Of a stretch of DNA of 64,000 nt, positions 1-8,509 are shown piece by piece. A program made the translations under genes and the position numbers. The stretch lies in the NCBI GenBank assembly GCA_934597585.1, contig CAKTSA010000002.1, positions 1-64,000 on the forward strand, read 5' to 3'. This stretch comes from an uncultured Oscillospiraceae bacterium. GTDB taxonomy: Bacteria; Bacillota; Clostridia; Oscillospirales; Oscillospiraceae. A model generated the notes under the pieces. The model saw nothing but the letters and a program-made list of their open reading frames with translations. It made no database searches and was not told where the DNA came from. Positions within the stretch are counted from its first letter, which is position 1; every line of letters starts with the position of its first letter.

Positions 1-328
1 TTACGAGGGCGCAGTGGCCCTAATCTCAAACGGAAGCATAATGCTCCCCCAAGTACAAACTTAACAACGTGTGCGATCCGAAAGGTGTTCGGAAAACCCC
101 ATTAGGGCGGTGCACAAATAACTGAACAATTCTTATATACCACAATATGTTGTAGTTGTCAATATGTGAACGCCTAAATAACGCATAAAAGAGCATAAGC
201 AAAATGTAGTATTTATTATCTTTTTGCACGGTTGAGGTGCTTATGCATCCCGCGAAGTACAACATATGCTATAATACCATCATAAAGCAAACTGAACAAT
301 AGCATTCATTTGTCCAAATTTGCTTTTG

Positions 329-364
329 AAAAGTTGTCTTGATTTTCGGATTTTGACAACTTTT
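329..364. promoter_or_regulatory. Candidate enhancer (UAS) with inverted repeat, sigma-54 operon 1
   Basis: AAAAGTTGTC at 329-338 is repeated in inverse at 355-364. Between the arms lies TGATTTTCGGATTT (340-353). The reverse complement of that 14-mer occurs exactly at 3537-3550, upstream of the other sigma-54 promoter. It sits about 190 bp upstream of the -24 element, a normal distance for an enhancer-binding protein site. Assigning it to the regulator at 8807-10318 is inference. Confidence 0.5.
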
Positions 365-543
365 GAGTTGAGATTTTGGATTCACGTCAGAAATCGGCTG
401 TTTACGATATTTCCTTGTGTAGGTAGTAAACGGTATTCCTTTAGTGGAGCTTTTTTGTCCAAATCCCCAGATTAATAATTTTCTTGTACTCTCTAAACCC
501 GCCCAAAATATAATCTGTGGGCAAGATAGCAAAGCGTACGCCT

Positions 544-559
544 TGGCACGCTATTTGCT
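544..559 (+). promoter_or_regulatory. Sigma-54 (-24/-12) promoter, operon 1
   Basis: TGGCACGCTATTTGCT matches the consensus TGGCACG-N4-TTGCW at every fixed position. The GG (545-546) and GC (557-558) doublets have the required spacing. The same 16 bases recur at 3670-3685. Transcription should begin near 570, leaving a leader of about 100 nt before the permease ATG. Confidence 0.88.
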
Positions 560-671
560 TGTTAATTTCTGCACAAATAACTCTGTCTACTCAAGTACGC
601 AGAAAGGAGGCTATTCCACAGAGAGTGTACGAGTTTACTGTGTGAACATTTTTAGAAGAAGGAGTTATACT

Positions 672-1985
672 ATGGATTCTTCCGTCTTATTGGCTGCCCT
701 TGGTGCAATTATTGGCGTAATTGCTTTGATGTACCTTGCATATAAAGGATTAGCCACCGTCCTCTACACCACCATCGCTGTTGTTATTGTCTGCCTCTTC
801 AGCGGTATTGATCTCATTGAGGGCATCTTTAATATTTACGCAATGGAAACAGGTAAATACCTCGGTCAATATCTGTTTTTATTTATTACCGGAGCAGTAT
901 TTGGCCGGATTTATCAGAGCACCGGTGCCGCAGCTAGCATTGCCAATGCTCTTGGCAAAGTTTTTCGTGGCAAAAGCGCTCTAATTGCAATCGTTTTGGC
1001 GACTGTTATTATGGGTATGGCAGGTATCAGCGGCTTTATCCTGATTTTTACAGTTTTCCCCATTGGCATTGTCCTGTTTCAAAAAGCAAATATTAATAAG
1101 CGGCTATTCCCTGCAATATTCGCCACTGGCGCTTGGACAATTGCAAATTGCATGCCAGGCAGTACACAAATTCACAATGTTGTGCCTACTCGCGTTCTGG
1201 GAACCTCTCCTATGGCTGGTTGGGAGGTTGGCATCCCCTTTGCTGTCTTGGCGGCAGTAATCAACATTCTTTATGTCCTATGGGAAAACAAACGTCTGAC
1301 GGCTCAGGGTATTGTTTTTGACTCCTATGAAGATGTTACCATACACGAAAATGCTAGCAAGCTGAAGCCCATCCCATTCCTCGCAGCTCTGTTTCCCATT
1401 GTCTTGATTCTCGTTTTATTTAACGCACTCAACCTGCGCGTAGAAATTGCGGTTTTTATTGGTGATATTGTTGCCGTAGCCATGTTCTGGAAGCGTATTC
1501 CTGCCAAGCAGTGGCTCGATGCGGTCACAGAAGGCTCTGCAGAATCCGTTCGCGTTCTCGTCGATACCGCAATCATTGTTGGCTTTGGTGCTGTAATCAT
1601 TAAATCTCCGCTATACGATTTTACACTCAACTGGGTTTCGACCACCAACATGAATCCCTATCTCTTGGCTGCCATTGCTGCAAATCTTTTTGCTTTGATT
1701 ATGGGTTCCTGCGCAAGCGCCGTCAATCTGGTCATGCAGTCCCTCGGTCCCGTATTTTTGGGCTTTGCAGAGCAGGGATATAATCTCGGATTCATCCATC
1801 GTATTGTTTCTCAGGCAGCTACAGGACTGGACACATTGCCCCATTGCGGTGCATTGCTGACGGTATTTGGCGTTTGCCACGTGAATCACAAGCTTTCTTA
1901 CAAGTATGTATTTGTTTGCACCGTTTTGACCCCGCTTATACTGGTGTTTTTAATGCAGGTTCCTCTGGCCAACCTGCTGACTTAA
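672..1985 (+). CDS. GntP-type organic acid permease
   Basis: A 437-residue integral membrane protein with about 11-12 hydrophobic segments, of the GntP/gluconate-H+ symporter superfamily by overall pattern. The start at 672 is chosen because an AGAAGGAG site precedes it and the product begins straight into a membrane helix; longer in-frame extensions run through the promoter. It is the first gene of sigma-54 operon 1 and is followed after 42 nt by a CoA-transferase, so the likely cargo is the acid that enzyme activates. I infer 4-hydroxybutyrate or a related short hydroxy/carboxylic acid. Substrate specificity cannot be read from sequence. Confidence 0.75.
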   Translation: MDSSVLLAALGAIIGVIALMYLAYKGLATVLYTTIAVVIVCLFSGIDLIEGIFNIYAMETGKYLGQYLFLFITGAVFGRIYQSTGAAASIANALGKVFRGKSALIAIVLATVIMGMAGISGFILIFTVFPIGIVLFQKANINKRLFPAIFATGAWTIANCMPGSTQIHNVVPTRVLGTSPMAGWEVGIPFAVLAAVINILYVLWENKRLTAQGIVFDSYEDVTIHENASKLKPIPFLAALFPIVLILVLFNALNLRVEIAVFIGDIVAVAMFWKRIPAKQWLDAVTEGSAESVRVLVDTAIIVGFGAVIIKSPLYDFTLNWVSTTNMNPYLLAAIAANLFALIMGSCASAVNLVMQSLGPVFLGFAEQGYNLGFIHRIVSQAATGLDTLPHCGALLTVFGVCHVNHKLSYKYVFVCTVLTPLILVFLMQVPLANLLT

Positions 1986-2027
1986 TTTGAAAATTACAAT
2001 AGATAAGATGAAAGGAATCTAGATCAT

Positions 2028-3323
2028 ATGAACAACTGGAAAGAATTATATGAGCAGCGTACTATGACCGCAGAAGAGGCTGTACAGAAGATTAAAAGCG
2101 GCAACAGAGTTGTTTTGGGGCACGCCGTGGGCGAGCCTTGCCATTTAGTGGATGCCATGGTTAAAAACGCAAATGCCTATAAAGATGTAGAAGTCGTCCA
2201 CATGGTAGCCATGGGAAAGAGCGAATACTGCAAACCCGAATACAAAGAGAACTTCCGGCATAATTCCCTGTTTGTTGGCGGCCCGACCCGCAAGGCGTTG
2301 GAAAGCGGCCAAGCTGATTTTACCCCGTGCTTTTTCTTTGAAGTTCCCAAACTGTTCCGCACTTTACTCCCGATAGATGTTGCACTGATTTCGGTTACTC
2401 CCCCTGACGAAAACGGCAAGTGTAGTTTGGGCGTGTCGGTAGACTACACCTATGGTGCAGCCAAATCCGCCAAACTGGTTATTGCCCAGGTTAATGCAAA
2501 AATGCCCCGTACCTACGGCACATCGCTGAACGTTTCCGACATTGACATATTTGTTCCTTATGATGAGCCTGTTCTGGTACTTCCTGCTCCCAAAATTGGC
2601 GAAGTGGAAGAGTCTATCGGCCGCTACTGCGCTTCTCTTATCGAAGATGGAGATACTCTACAGCTCGGCATTGGTGCCATTCCCGATGCAGTTCTCCGAT
2701 TTTTGAAACACAAGAAAAATCTGGGTATACACTCAGAGACTTTTTCTGATGGTGTTGTAGATCTGGCCGAAGCTGGTGTAATTAATAATAAGAAAAAGAA
2801 AATCCATTGTGGTAAGTTCGTCTCCACTATGATGATGGGAACGCAGAGACTGTATGACTTTGTAGACAACAACCCCGATGTTGAGTTGTACCCTGTAGAC
2901 TATTCCAATCATCCCAACACGATTGCCCAAAACGACCATATGGTTTCTATTAACTCAGCAATTCAGGTAGATCTTATGGGACAGGTTAATGCCGAAACCA
3001 TTGGAACACGTCAGTTCTCCGGTATTGGCGGTCAGGTAGACTATATTCGCGGCGCAGCACTGGCTGAGCACGGAAAATCCATCATTGCCATGCCATCCAC
3101 AGCGAAGGGAGCATCCAAAATCGTAGCCACTCTGGACTATGGCGCAGTAGTTACTACAAGCCGCTGTGACGTGGACTATATTGTCACAGAATACGGTATT
3201 GCTGAATTGAAGGGAAAGACCCTACGGCAGCGAGCAAAAGCGTTGATATCCATTGCACATCCAGCTCACCGTGCTCAACTGATCCAGGCTTATGAGGAGC
3301 GATTCCACGAAGCATTTGCCTAA
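2028..3323 (+). CDS. abfT: 4-hydroxybutyrate / acetyl-CoA CoA-transferase
   Basis: A 431-residue member of the acetyl-CoA hydrolase/transferase family (AbfT, Cat1/Cat2 type), which moves CoA from acetyl-CoA or butyryl-CoA to a carboxylic acid through a glutamyl-CoA intermediate. The probable catalytic glutamate is in the GIHSETFSDG segment, and the glycine-rich FSGIGGQVDY segment is present. The length is normal. An AAAGGAATC element lies upstream of the ATG. It shares an operon with the permease, and 4-hydroxybutyryl-CoA dehydratase is encoded in the next operon, which is why I favour 4-hydroxybutyrate as acceptor. A homolog lies at 12416-13708. The exact acid is uncertain. Confidence 0.8.
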   Translation: MNNWKELYEQRTMTAEEAVQKIKSGNRVVLGHAVGEPCHLVDAMVKNANAYKDVEVVHMVAMGKSEYCKPEYKENFRHNSLFVGGPTRKALESGQADFTPCFFFEVPKLFRTLLPIDVALISVTPPDENGKCSLGVSVDYTYGAAKSAKLVIAQVNAKMPRTYGTSLNVSDIDIFVPYDEPVLVLPAPKIGEVEESIGRYCASLIEDGDTLQLGIGAIPDAVLRFLKHKKNLGIHSETFSDGVVDLAEAGVINNKKKKIHCGKFVSTMMMGTQRLYDFVDNNPDVELYPVDYSNHPNTIAQNDHMVSINSAIQVDLMGQVNAETIGTRQFSGIGGQVDYIRGAALAEHGKSIIAMPSTAKGASKIVATLDYGAVVTTSRCDVDYIVTEYGIAELKGKTLRQRAKALISIAHPAHRAQLIQAYEERFHEAFA

Positions 3324-3345
3324 TAACTACTTTTCTTTTCCCAAA

Positions 3346-3406
3346 GGAATAACTCCTTGCCGAAGCGGTAAGGAGTTATTCCTTATCCGGATATCCGGAT
3401 TTTTTG
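3346..3406 (+). terminator. Two consecutive hairpins after the CoA-transferase
   Basis: GGAATAACTCCTT pairs perfectly with its inverse (3346-3383). It is followed by the 16-bp palindrome ATCCGGATATCCGGAT (3385-3400) and a T run. The second hairpin plus T run reads as an intrinsic terminator for operon 1. Confidence 0.65.
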
Positions 3407-3536
3407 CAAGTCCTTTGCTAATCTCATCTGATAATTCAGATTTTGAATTCTTTTTGTGAATTTCTAACGATATTTGAAAGAAATGCGTCTATGCTGAAAC
3501 TTTTCATAGGATTATACCGCTGTAGAGAAAAAGTGG

Positions 3537-3550
3537 AAATCCGAAAATCA
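3537..3550 (-). promoter_or_regulatory. Candidate UAS, sigma-54 operon 2
   Basis: AAATCCGAAAATCA is the exact reverse complement of the 14-mer at 340-353. It lies about 120 bp upstream of the second -24 element. A looser relative (GATTTTGAATTC, near 3437) lies further upstream, as GATTTTGGATTC does near 371 in the other leader. Confidence 0.45.
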
Positions 3551-3669
3551 GGATGTATCTCTTGCATCAAATTTAAAATTCACCATAGCACAACATAGGT
3601 TGGGCTTTTCGCAGCACTCCTAAATACGTAAATACGTTCGCAAATTTTATCTGCCGCCTTCTCTAAAAA

Positions 3670-3685
3670 TGGCACGCTATTTGCT
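3670..3685 (+). promoter_or_regulatory. Sigma-54 (-24/-12) promoter, operon 2
   Basis: The 16 bases are identical to those at 544-559 and match the sigma-54 consensus fully (GG at 3671-3672, GC at 3683-3684). The start site should be near 3696, so the leader before the ATG at 3723 is short. It would drive the four genes 3723-8097. Confidence 0.88.
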
Positions 3686-3722
3686 TTGTATTTTAGTAAC
3701 CATATAAGTAGGAGGTATTTCC

Positions 3723-5417
3723 ATGAAGCGAGTTTTGGTTATTGGTGGTGTTGCCGGTGGAGCTTCGGCGGCAGCGCGCATTCGTCGTCTGGACGAAAGT
3801 GCGGATATTACCATTTTTGAACGCGGCCCTCACGTCTCTTTTTCCAACTGTGCCCTCCCCTATCATCTAAGTGGAACTATTGCCCGGAGCGAGCAGTTAA
3901 TTCTGATGAGCCCTGAGAAATTCAAAAAGCAATATAATATCGATGTCCGGACTGAAAACGAGGTTGTGTCTATTAACCGCGCGGCAAAAACTGTTACCGT
4001 CAAAGCATTGCGTGATGACCTTGAGTATACTGAGGCATATGATATGTTGATTCTCTCTCCCGGAGCTAGCCCCATTGTCCCGCGTTCTATTGGCGGGACA
4101 AATCAGCCTCATGTTTTTACCGTCCGCAATGTGGTTGATATTGCTGCCATAAAGAACTATATTGATAGCAACAATGCAGATGATGTGGCTGTCATAGGTG
4201 GTGGATTCATCGGTCTCGAAGTGGCTGAAAATCTGGTAGAGGCTGGCAAGAAGGTTTCTTTGGTTGAGGCTGCAGATCAAGTTATGGCACCCTTTGACTA
4301 TGATATGGTCCAAATTCTCCACAAGGAAATGGTAGATCATGGCATCAATTTGGTGTTGGGAGATGGGCTGAAGGAAATTTTGCCTGAGAAAGTTATTCTA
4401 AGCTCAGGTAAGGAACTCCGTGCCAAAGTAGTCATAATGGCCATCGGTGTAGTTCCGGAGACCGCACTGGCTAAAGCGGCGGGTTTAGAAATCGGGGTAA
4501 CTGGAGCAATTAAGGTGAATCATCACTATCAGACCAATGATCCCAGTATTTATGCCGTTGGTGATGCTATTGAGGTTTATCATAGTCTGTCCAGAAAGAC
4601 TACACGTCTGGCCTTGGCTGGCCCTGCGCAGCGTCAGGCACGTGCGGCAGCTGATCATATCTACGGTAAAAATCACAACAATAGGGGTGTTATTGGCTCC
4701 TGTGCTGTCCGCGTATTTGCCCTAAATGCGGCGGCTACCGGTTTGAATGAGAAGGCGGCCAAAGCGGCGGGCATTGCCCACGACTTTGTTTATATTATCC
4801 CGTCTGACCGTCCAGGCCTTATGCCTCAAGCGCGTCCTATGCATTTTAAGTTGATTTATGAAGTCCCAACTGGACGTATTCTTGGTGCGCAGGCAATTGG
4901 CCAAGGGAGTGTAGACAAGCGAATTGATGTGATTGCTGCCATGATTACCATGGGTGCGGATCTTGAAGACCTGAAAGAATTGGAACTGTGTTACTCGCCG
5001 TTGTTCGGTACCGCAAAGGACGTAGTAAATCAAGCCGCATTGGTAGCACTGAATATTCTTTACGGTGCGGTGCGTCAAGTGCCTGTCAGTGAAGTTCGTT
5101 CTCTAGTGGAGCGCAATGCGTGCATTATTGACGTGCGTGAGGAGGCGGAGTATCAGGCGGGCCACCTGAAAAACGCTAAGAATATTCCCCTGTCCCAGCT
5201 TAGAGATCGTATGAACGAAATCCCAAAGCATCAGCCCGTTTACGTCCATTGTCGTTCTAGCCAGCGCAGCTATAATGCTCTAATGGCATTGCAGAATAGC
5301 GGCTGGGACAACATCTGGAATATCTCCGGCTCCTATCTTGGCATTTGTCTGTATGAGTATTTCAACGATATAACCTTGGGGCGCGAGCCGATTGTTACTA
5401 CCTATAACTTTGTATGA
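3723..5417 (+). CDS. CoA-disulfide reductase with C-terminal rhodanese domain
   Basis: A 564-residue flavoprotein. Residues 1-450 are a pyridine nucleotide-disulfide oxidoreductase: GGVAGGASAAAR binds FAD, a second GGGFIGLE binds NAD(P)H, and Cys43 sits in SFSNCALPY, the single active-site cysteine typical of CoA-disulfide reductases. Residues 460-560 form a rhodanese domain with the active-site loop HCRSSQRS. The family reduces CoA disulfide, CoA persulfide or polysulfide, or acts as NADH oxidase. It is the first gene of sigma-54 operon 2 (GGAGG six bases before ATG) and overlaps the next gene by ATGA. Keeping CoA thiols reduced for the CoA-ester pathway is a reasonable inference. Confidence 0.85.
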   Translation: MKRVLVIGGVAGGASAAARIRRLDESADITIFERGPHVSFSNCALPYHLSGTIARSEQLILMSPEKFKKQYNIDVRTENEVVSINRAAKTVTVKALRDDLEYTEAYDMLILSPGASPIVPRSIGGTNQPHVFTVRNVVDIAAIKNYIDSNNADDVAVIGGGFIGLEVAENLVEAGKKVSLVEAADQVMAPFDYDMVQILHKEMVDHGINLVLGDGLKEILPEKVILSSGKELRAKVVIMAIGVVPETALAKAAGLEIGVTGAIKVNHHYQTNDPSIYAVGDAIEVYHSLSRKTTRLALAGPAQRQARAAADHIYGKNHNNRGVIGSCAVRVFALNAAATGLNEKAAKAAGIAHDFVYIIPSDRPGLMPQARPMHFKLIYEVPTGRILGAQAIGQGSVDKRIDVIAAMITMGADLEDLKELELCYSPLFGTAKDVVNQAALVALNILYGAVRQVPVSEVRSLVERNACIIDVREEAEYQAGHLKNAKNIPLSQLRDRMNEIPKHQPVYVHCRSSQRSYNALMALQNSGWDNIWNISGSYLGICLYEYFNDITLGREPIVTTYNFV

Positions 5418-6070
5418 ACGCAGAGAAGAATATGTCTTTCCAGGTAGAGCATGATACTCACTATTACACAAGATTGGCGTTGATTACCGCAATTCTTGTT
5501 ATTCTATCTATTACACCTATTGGCTCTATTCCTTTGCCAACTATAAAACCCACAACAACGCACATTCCGGTTATCGTTGGTGCCATCCTGCTGGGATCGG
5601 GAGCCGGGGTTTTCTTGGGCTGTGCTTTTGGTGTGATGTCTGTAGTTCGATCTACCTTAGCACCCAATCTTACAACGTTTGTTTTCTCGCCCTTTATTCC
5701 CATGCCCGGCAGTGAACAAGGAAGCTGGAAAGCTCTTCTTGTAGCGTTTGTCCCTCGAATCTTGGCAGGGCTCTTGCCGGCATTGCTGTATCGGCAACTG
5801 AGAAAGAGCGGCGTGGGGGACAAAATGGCATGTATGATGTGCGGTGCCGCAGGATCTGTCACCAATACAGTATTGGTATTGAGCCTGATTTACCTACTGT
5901 TTGGTCGGGAATATGCTGCCGCGCTGCACACCAGCTATAACGCAGTCGTCGGAGTACTTATGGGTGTCGTTTTCACCAACGGATTAGCGGAAGCAATCCT
6001 TGCAATGATTGTTGTTGCCGTCATTTGTGTTCCAATTCTGCGCATTGAAAAAAAGAAAACAGTATTATAA
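5414..6070 (+). CDS. ECF transporter S component (vitamin binding)
   Basis: A 218-residue protein with about six membrane helices, including the glycine-rich PVIVGAILLGSGAGVFLG segment seen in S components of energy-coupling factor importers. No ATPase or T subunit is nearby, so it would borrow a shared ECF module. The start codon overlaps the stop of the CoA-disulfide reductase by four bases, so translation is coupled. The pairing suggests a CoA-related vitamin such as pantothenate, but the substrate is a guess from context. Confidence 0.6.
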   Translation: MNAEKNMSFQVEHDTHYYTRLALITAILVILSITPIGSIPLPTIKPTTTHIPVIVGAILLGSGAGVFLGCAFGVMSVVRSTLAPNLTTFVFSPFIPMPGSEQGSWKALLVAFVPRILAGLLPALLYRQLRKSGVGDKMACMMCGAAGSVTNTVLVLSLIYLLFGREYAAALHTSYNAVVGVLMGVVFTNGLAEAILAMIVVAVICVPILRIEKKKTVL

Positions 6071-6096
6071 AACTATTTTAACAGGAGGAAATTGAC

Positions 6097-6609
6097 ATGA
6101 GCGAAAAAGCAAAAAAGCGGTATACCGAAGAAGAGATTGAGGCTTTGGCCGAGCAGGCTGCCCAAAATGCAATGAACCACTTCAAATATGGCGTTAGCTG
6201 TGGTGAGTGTGTGTTCAAGGGGTTCTTGGATTTAGGGCTTACCGATGTCCCTGCCGAAGCTGTGGCGCTGGCATCTGGATTTGGCGCCGGTATGGGGGCA
6301 TCCCGTCACACCTGCGGCGCAGTCAACGGCGGAATGCTCATTATCGGTACAACAAAAGGTCGCCGAGATCCTTATGCCTTGCCTACATTTGAGGAGCGTG
6401 TAGATGAGCTGAACCACCCCGAGACCGGCGTATACGCCCGTCATGGCAAGTACATCCGTGAGGTAATTACCGAATATGGCAGCATTGAGTGCCGCGATTT
6501 ATCTTTCCCGTTTGAGGACTTTCATTGCAAGGATCGCGCCCGCAAGTGCAAACGAATTATCGGCTTCTGTGCTCGCCAAGCTACTAAGGCAGCATTAAAG
6601 GACGAGTAA
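6097..6609 (+). CDS. C_GCAxxG_C_C family redox-type protein
   Basis: A 170-residue soluble protein with the spaced cysteine and glycine signature of the C_GCAxxG_C_C family: SCGEC near residue 35, GFGAGMGASRHTCGAVNGGM near 65-85, then single cysteines toward the C-terminus (HCKDRARKCK, FCAR). Family members are suspected of binding metal or cofactors, but no reaction is firmly assigned. An AGGAGG site precedes the ATG. It lies between the S component and 4-hydroxybutyryl-CoA dehydratase, so a role in maintaining or maturing that oxygen-sensitive Fe-S/FAD enzyme is possible but speculative. Confidence 0.7.
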   Translation: MSEKAKKRYTEEEIEALAEQAAQNAMNHFKYGVSCGECVFKGFLDLGLTDVPAEAVALASGFGAGMGASRHTCGAVNGGMLIIGTTKGRRDPYALPTFEERVDELNHPETGVYARHGKYIREVITEYGSIECRDLSFPFEDFHCKDRARKCKRIIGFCARQATKAALKDE

Positions 6610-6645
6610 ATTCCCAAACCCATAAATTTGAAAGGATGTTTTTCT

Positions 6646-8097
6646 ATGGCACTTATGACCGGTGAACAGTATATCGAATCCATTCGTAATCTGCACATGA
6701 ATGTGTATATGTTTGGTAAGAGAATTGAAAATCCTACTGATAACCCTATTCTTCGTCCCTCTCTAAATTCTGTCCGCATGACGTATGATCTTGCGCAGAT
6801 GCCAGAATATCAAGAACTGATGACCGTGGTTTCCCCCGATACAGGAAAGCGCATCAACCGCTTCACGCATATTCATCGTTCCACAGAAGATCTGCGTAAT
6901 AAAGTGAAGATGCAGCGCCTGCTGGGACAGAAAACCGCTGCCTGCTTCCAGCGCTGCGTTGGAATGGATGCTTTCAATGCTACATACTCTACCACATATG
7001 AGATTGATCAAAAATACGGTACTCATTACCACGATAATTTCAAGAAATTTATGCTGGACGTTCAAGAACGGGATCTTACCGTGGACGGGGCAATGACCGA
7101 TCCCAAGGGAGACCGTTCCAAAGCACCTCATCTGCAGTCCGATCCGGATTTGTTCTTGCGAGTAGTTGAACGCAGAACTGAAGGTGTCGTCGTTCGCGGG
7201 GCTAAGGTTCACCAGACAGGTGTACTGAACAGCCACGAAATCATCGTTATGCCGACTCAGTCTATGGGGCCGGAGGACAAAGATTATGCAATTGCTTTTG
7301 CCGTCCCGATGGATACGCCGGGAATCAGCCTGATCATTGGCCGCCAGTCCTGCGATACCCGAAAGTTGGAAAACACGGAGATGGACGTTGGCAACAGCGA
7401 ATTTGGTGGTGTAGAGGCTCTGACTGTTTTTGATGATGTTTTTGTTCCCAATGATCGCATTTTCCTCAATGGTGAGTTTGATTTCACCGGAATGTTGGTG
7501 GAGCGTTTTGCGGGATATCATCGTCAGAGTTATGGTGGTTGTAAGGTTGGCGTAGGTGATGTGTTGATCGGTGCCGCTGCTGTGGCTGCCGACTACAACG
7601 GAGCGGCACGGGCCAGCCACATCAAGGACAAGCTTATCGAGATGACCCACCTGAATGAGACGCTGTACTGCTGCGGTATTGCCTGCTCTTCTGAGGGACA
7701 TAAGACACAAAGTGGAAATTATATGATTGATTTGTTGCTGGCTAACGTTTGCAAGCAGAATGTTACTCGGTTCCCCTATGAGATTGTCCGCCTAGCCGAG
7801 GACATTGCCGGCGGCTTGATGGTTACCGCACCCTCTGAAGCAGATTTCCGCGATGAAAATCTGGGACCCGTAATTGAAAAGTATCTGAAGGGTATTGATG
7901 GTGTCTCTACTGAGAATCGACTTCGCATCCTGCGGCTTATTGAGAATCTATCCCTTGGCACTGCGGCTGTTGGCTATCGCACAGAATCTCTGCACGGTGC
8001 AGGCTCTCCTCAGGCACAGCGTATTATGATTGCCCGTCAGGGGAATTTGGATCACAAAAAGAACCTTGCTAAGGCAATTGCACACATCAAGGAGTAA
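6646..8097 (+). CDS. abfD: 4-hydroxybutyryl-CoA dehydratase / vinylacetyl-CoA isomerase
   Basis: A 483-residue FAD and [4Fe-4S] enzyme that dehydrates 4-hydroxybutyryl-CoA to crotonyl-CoA by a ketyl radical route. The cluster ligands of the Clostridium aminobutyricum enzyme are recognisable: CFQRC (about residues 100 and 104), then His292 and Cys299 in YHRQSYGGC. The length matches AbfD. The ATG at 6646 is chosen over one 18 bases upstream because AAAGGATG is correctly spaced from it and the family begins MALMTGEQY. It is the last gene of sigma-54 operon 2. Crotonyl-CoA would feed butyrate formation with genes outside the window. No 4-hydroxybutyrate dehydrogenase is seen. Confidence 0.92.
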   Translation: MALMTGEQYIESIRNLHMNVYMFGKRIENPTDNPILRPSLNSVRMTYDLAQMPEYQELMTVVSPDTGKRINRFTHIHRSTEDLRNKVKMQRLLGQKTAACFQRCVGMDAFNATYSTTYEIDQKYGTHYHDNFKKFMLDVQERDLTVDGAMTDPKGDRSKAPHLQSDPDLFLRVVERRTEGVVVRGAKVHQTGVLNSHEIIVMPTQSMGPEDKDYAIAFAVPMDTPGISLIIGRQSCDTRKLENTEMDVGNSEFGGVEALTVFDDVFVPNDRIFLNGEFDFTGMLVERFAGYHRQSYGGCKVGVGDVLIGAAAVAADYNGAARASHIKDKLIEMTHLNETLYCCGIACSSEGHKTQSGNYMIDLLLANVCKQNVTRFPYEIVRLAEDIAGGLMVTAPSEADFRDENLGPVIEKYLKGIDGVSTENRLRILRLIENLSLGTAAVGYRTESLHGAGSPQAQRIMIARQGNLDHKKNLAKAIAHIKE

Positions 8098-8171
8098 GTG
8101 CCTTTTTCAGCAGATTGCCATTCTTGATACAAAAGTGAATGCGGCGAGCAAAACGGAAGAATGATTTCCGT

Positions 8172-8200
8172 TTGCAAAAGCTATCCGTATAGCGTATAAT
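8172..8200 (+). promoter_or_regulatory. Sigma-70-type promoter for the regulator operon
   Basis: TTGCAA (8172-8177) and TATAAT (8195-8200) are 17 bases apart, just upstream of the NifU-like gene. A small hairpin (AACGGAA...TTTCCGTT, about 8154-8172) precedes it and may end operon 2. The activator gene would thus be transcribed independently of sigma-54. Confidence 0.7.
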
Positions 8201-8221
8201 GTAAGGGTAGGTGAAGTGACT

Positions 8222-8503
8222 ATGACGACACTCAGCGATATTGAACAGGTTCTTGAAAAAGATATTCGCCCCCATCTGCGTGCCCATGGTGGAGATATTC
8301 GATCCCATAGCTTCGAAAATGGAGTATACCGTTTTTGGCTTTTGGGACAGTGTTCCAACTGCCCGTCGGCATATCTGACAACAGAATCCGTAATTGCTGA
8401 GCAGATTCAGGATAAGATGCCCGATGTAAAGGATGTAATCCTGCTATGTGAAATCAGCCAGGAACTGCTTGTACAGGCCCGGATGATTCTGCGCCGTGGA
8501 TAA
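8222..8503 (+). CDS. NifU C-terminal-like Fe-S scaffold protein
   Basis: A 93-residue protein matching the NifU C-terminal (Nfu) domain: the family's LRAHGGDI segment, then GQCSNCPSAYLTTESV, whose CxxC binds a [4Fe-4S] cluster for delivery to target enzymes. I start it at the ATG at 8222 with AGGTG upstream; a GTG two codons earlier is possible. It is first in an operon with a cysteine-rich protein and the sigma-54 activator. That fits cluster supply to the dehydratase, or redox input to the regulator; the link is inferred. Confidence 0.75.
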   Translation: MTTLSDIEQVLEKDIRPHLRAHGGDIRSHSFENGVYRFWLLGQCSNCPSAYLTTESVIAEQIQDKMPDVKDVILLCEISQELLVQARMILRRG

Positions 8504-8509
8504 TAGCAC

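Larger units (their letters stand above)
1..671. other. AT-rich non-coding leader upstream of the first sigma-54 operon
   Basis: I see no convincing gene here. The short open frames read as low-complexity noise and lack ribosome binding sites. The stretch holds a 10-bp perfect inverted repeat (329-338 with 355-364), a 14-bp motif shared with the second operon's upstream region (340-353) and a consensus -24/-12 promoter (544-559). An AGGAGG-like site lies just before the ATG at 672. The left end of the AT-rich region is not reached inside the window. Confidence 0.6.

Noticed and set aside
26..532. Two minus-strand open frames of 79 and 87 codons at the left end
   Set aside because: They have no ribosome site, low-complexity products and no family resemblance; they lie over the sigma-54 enhancer region.
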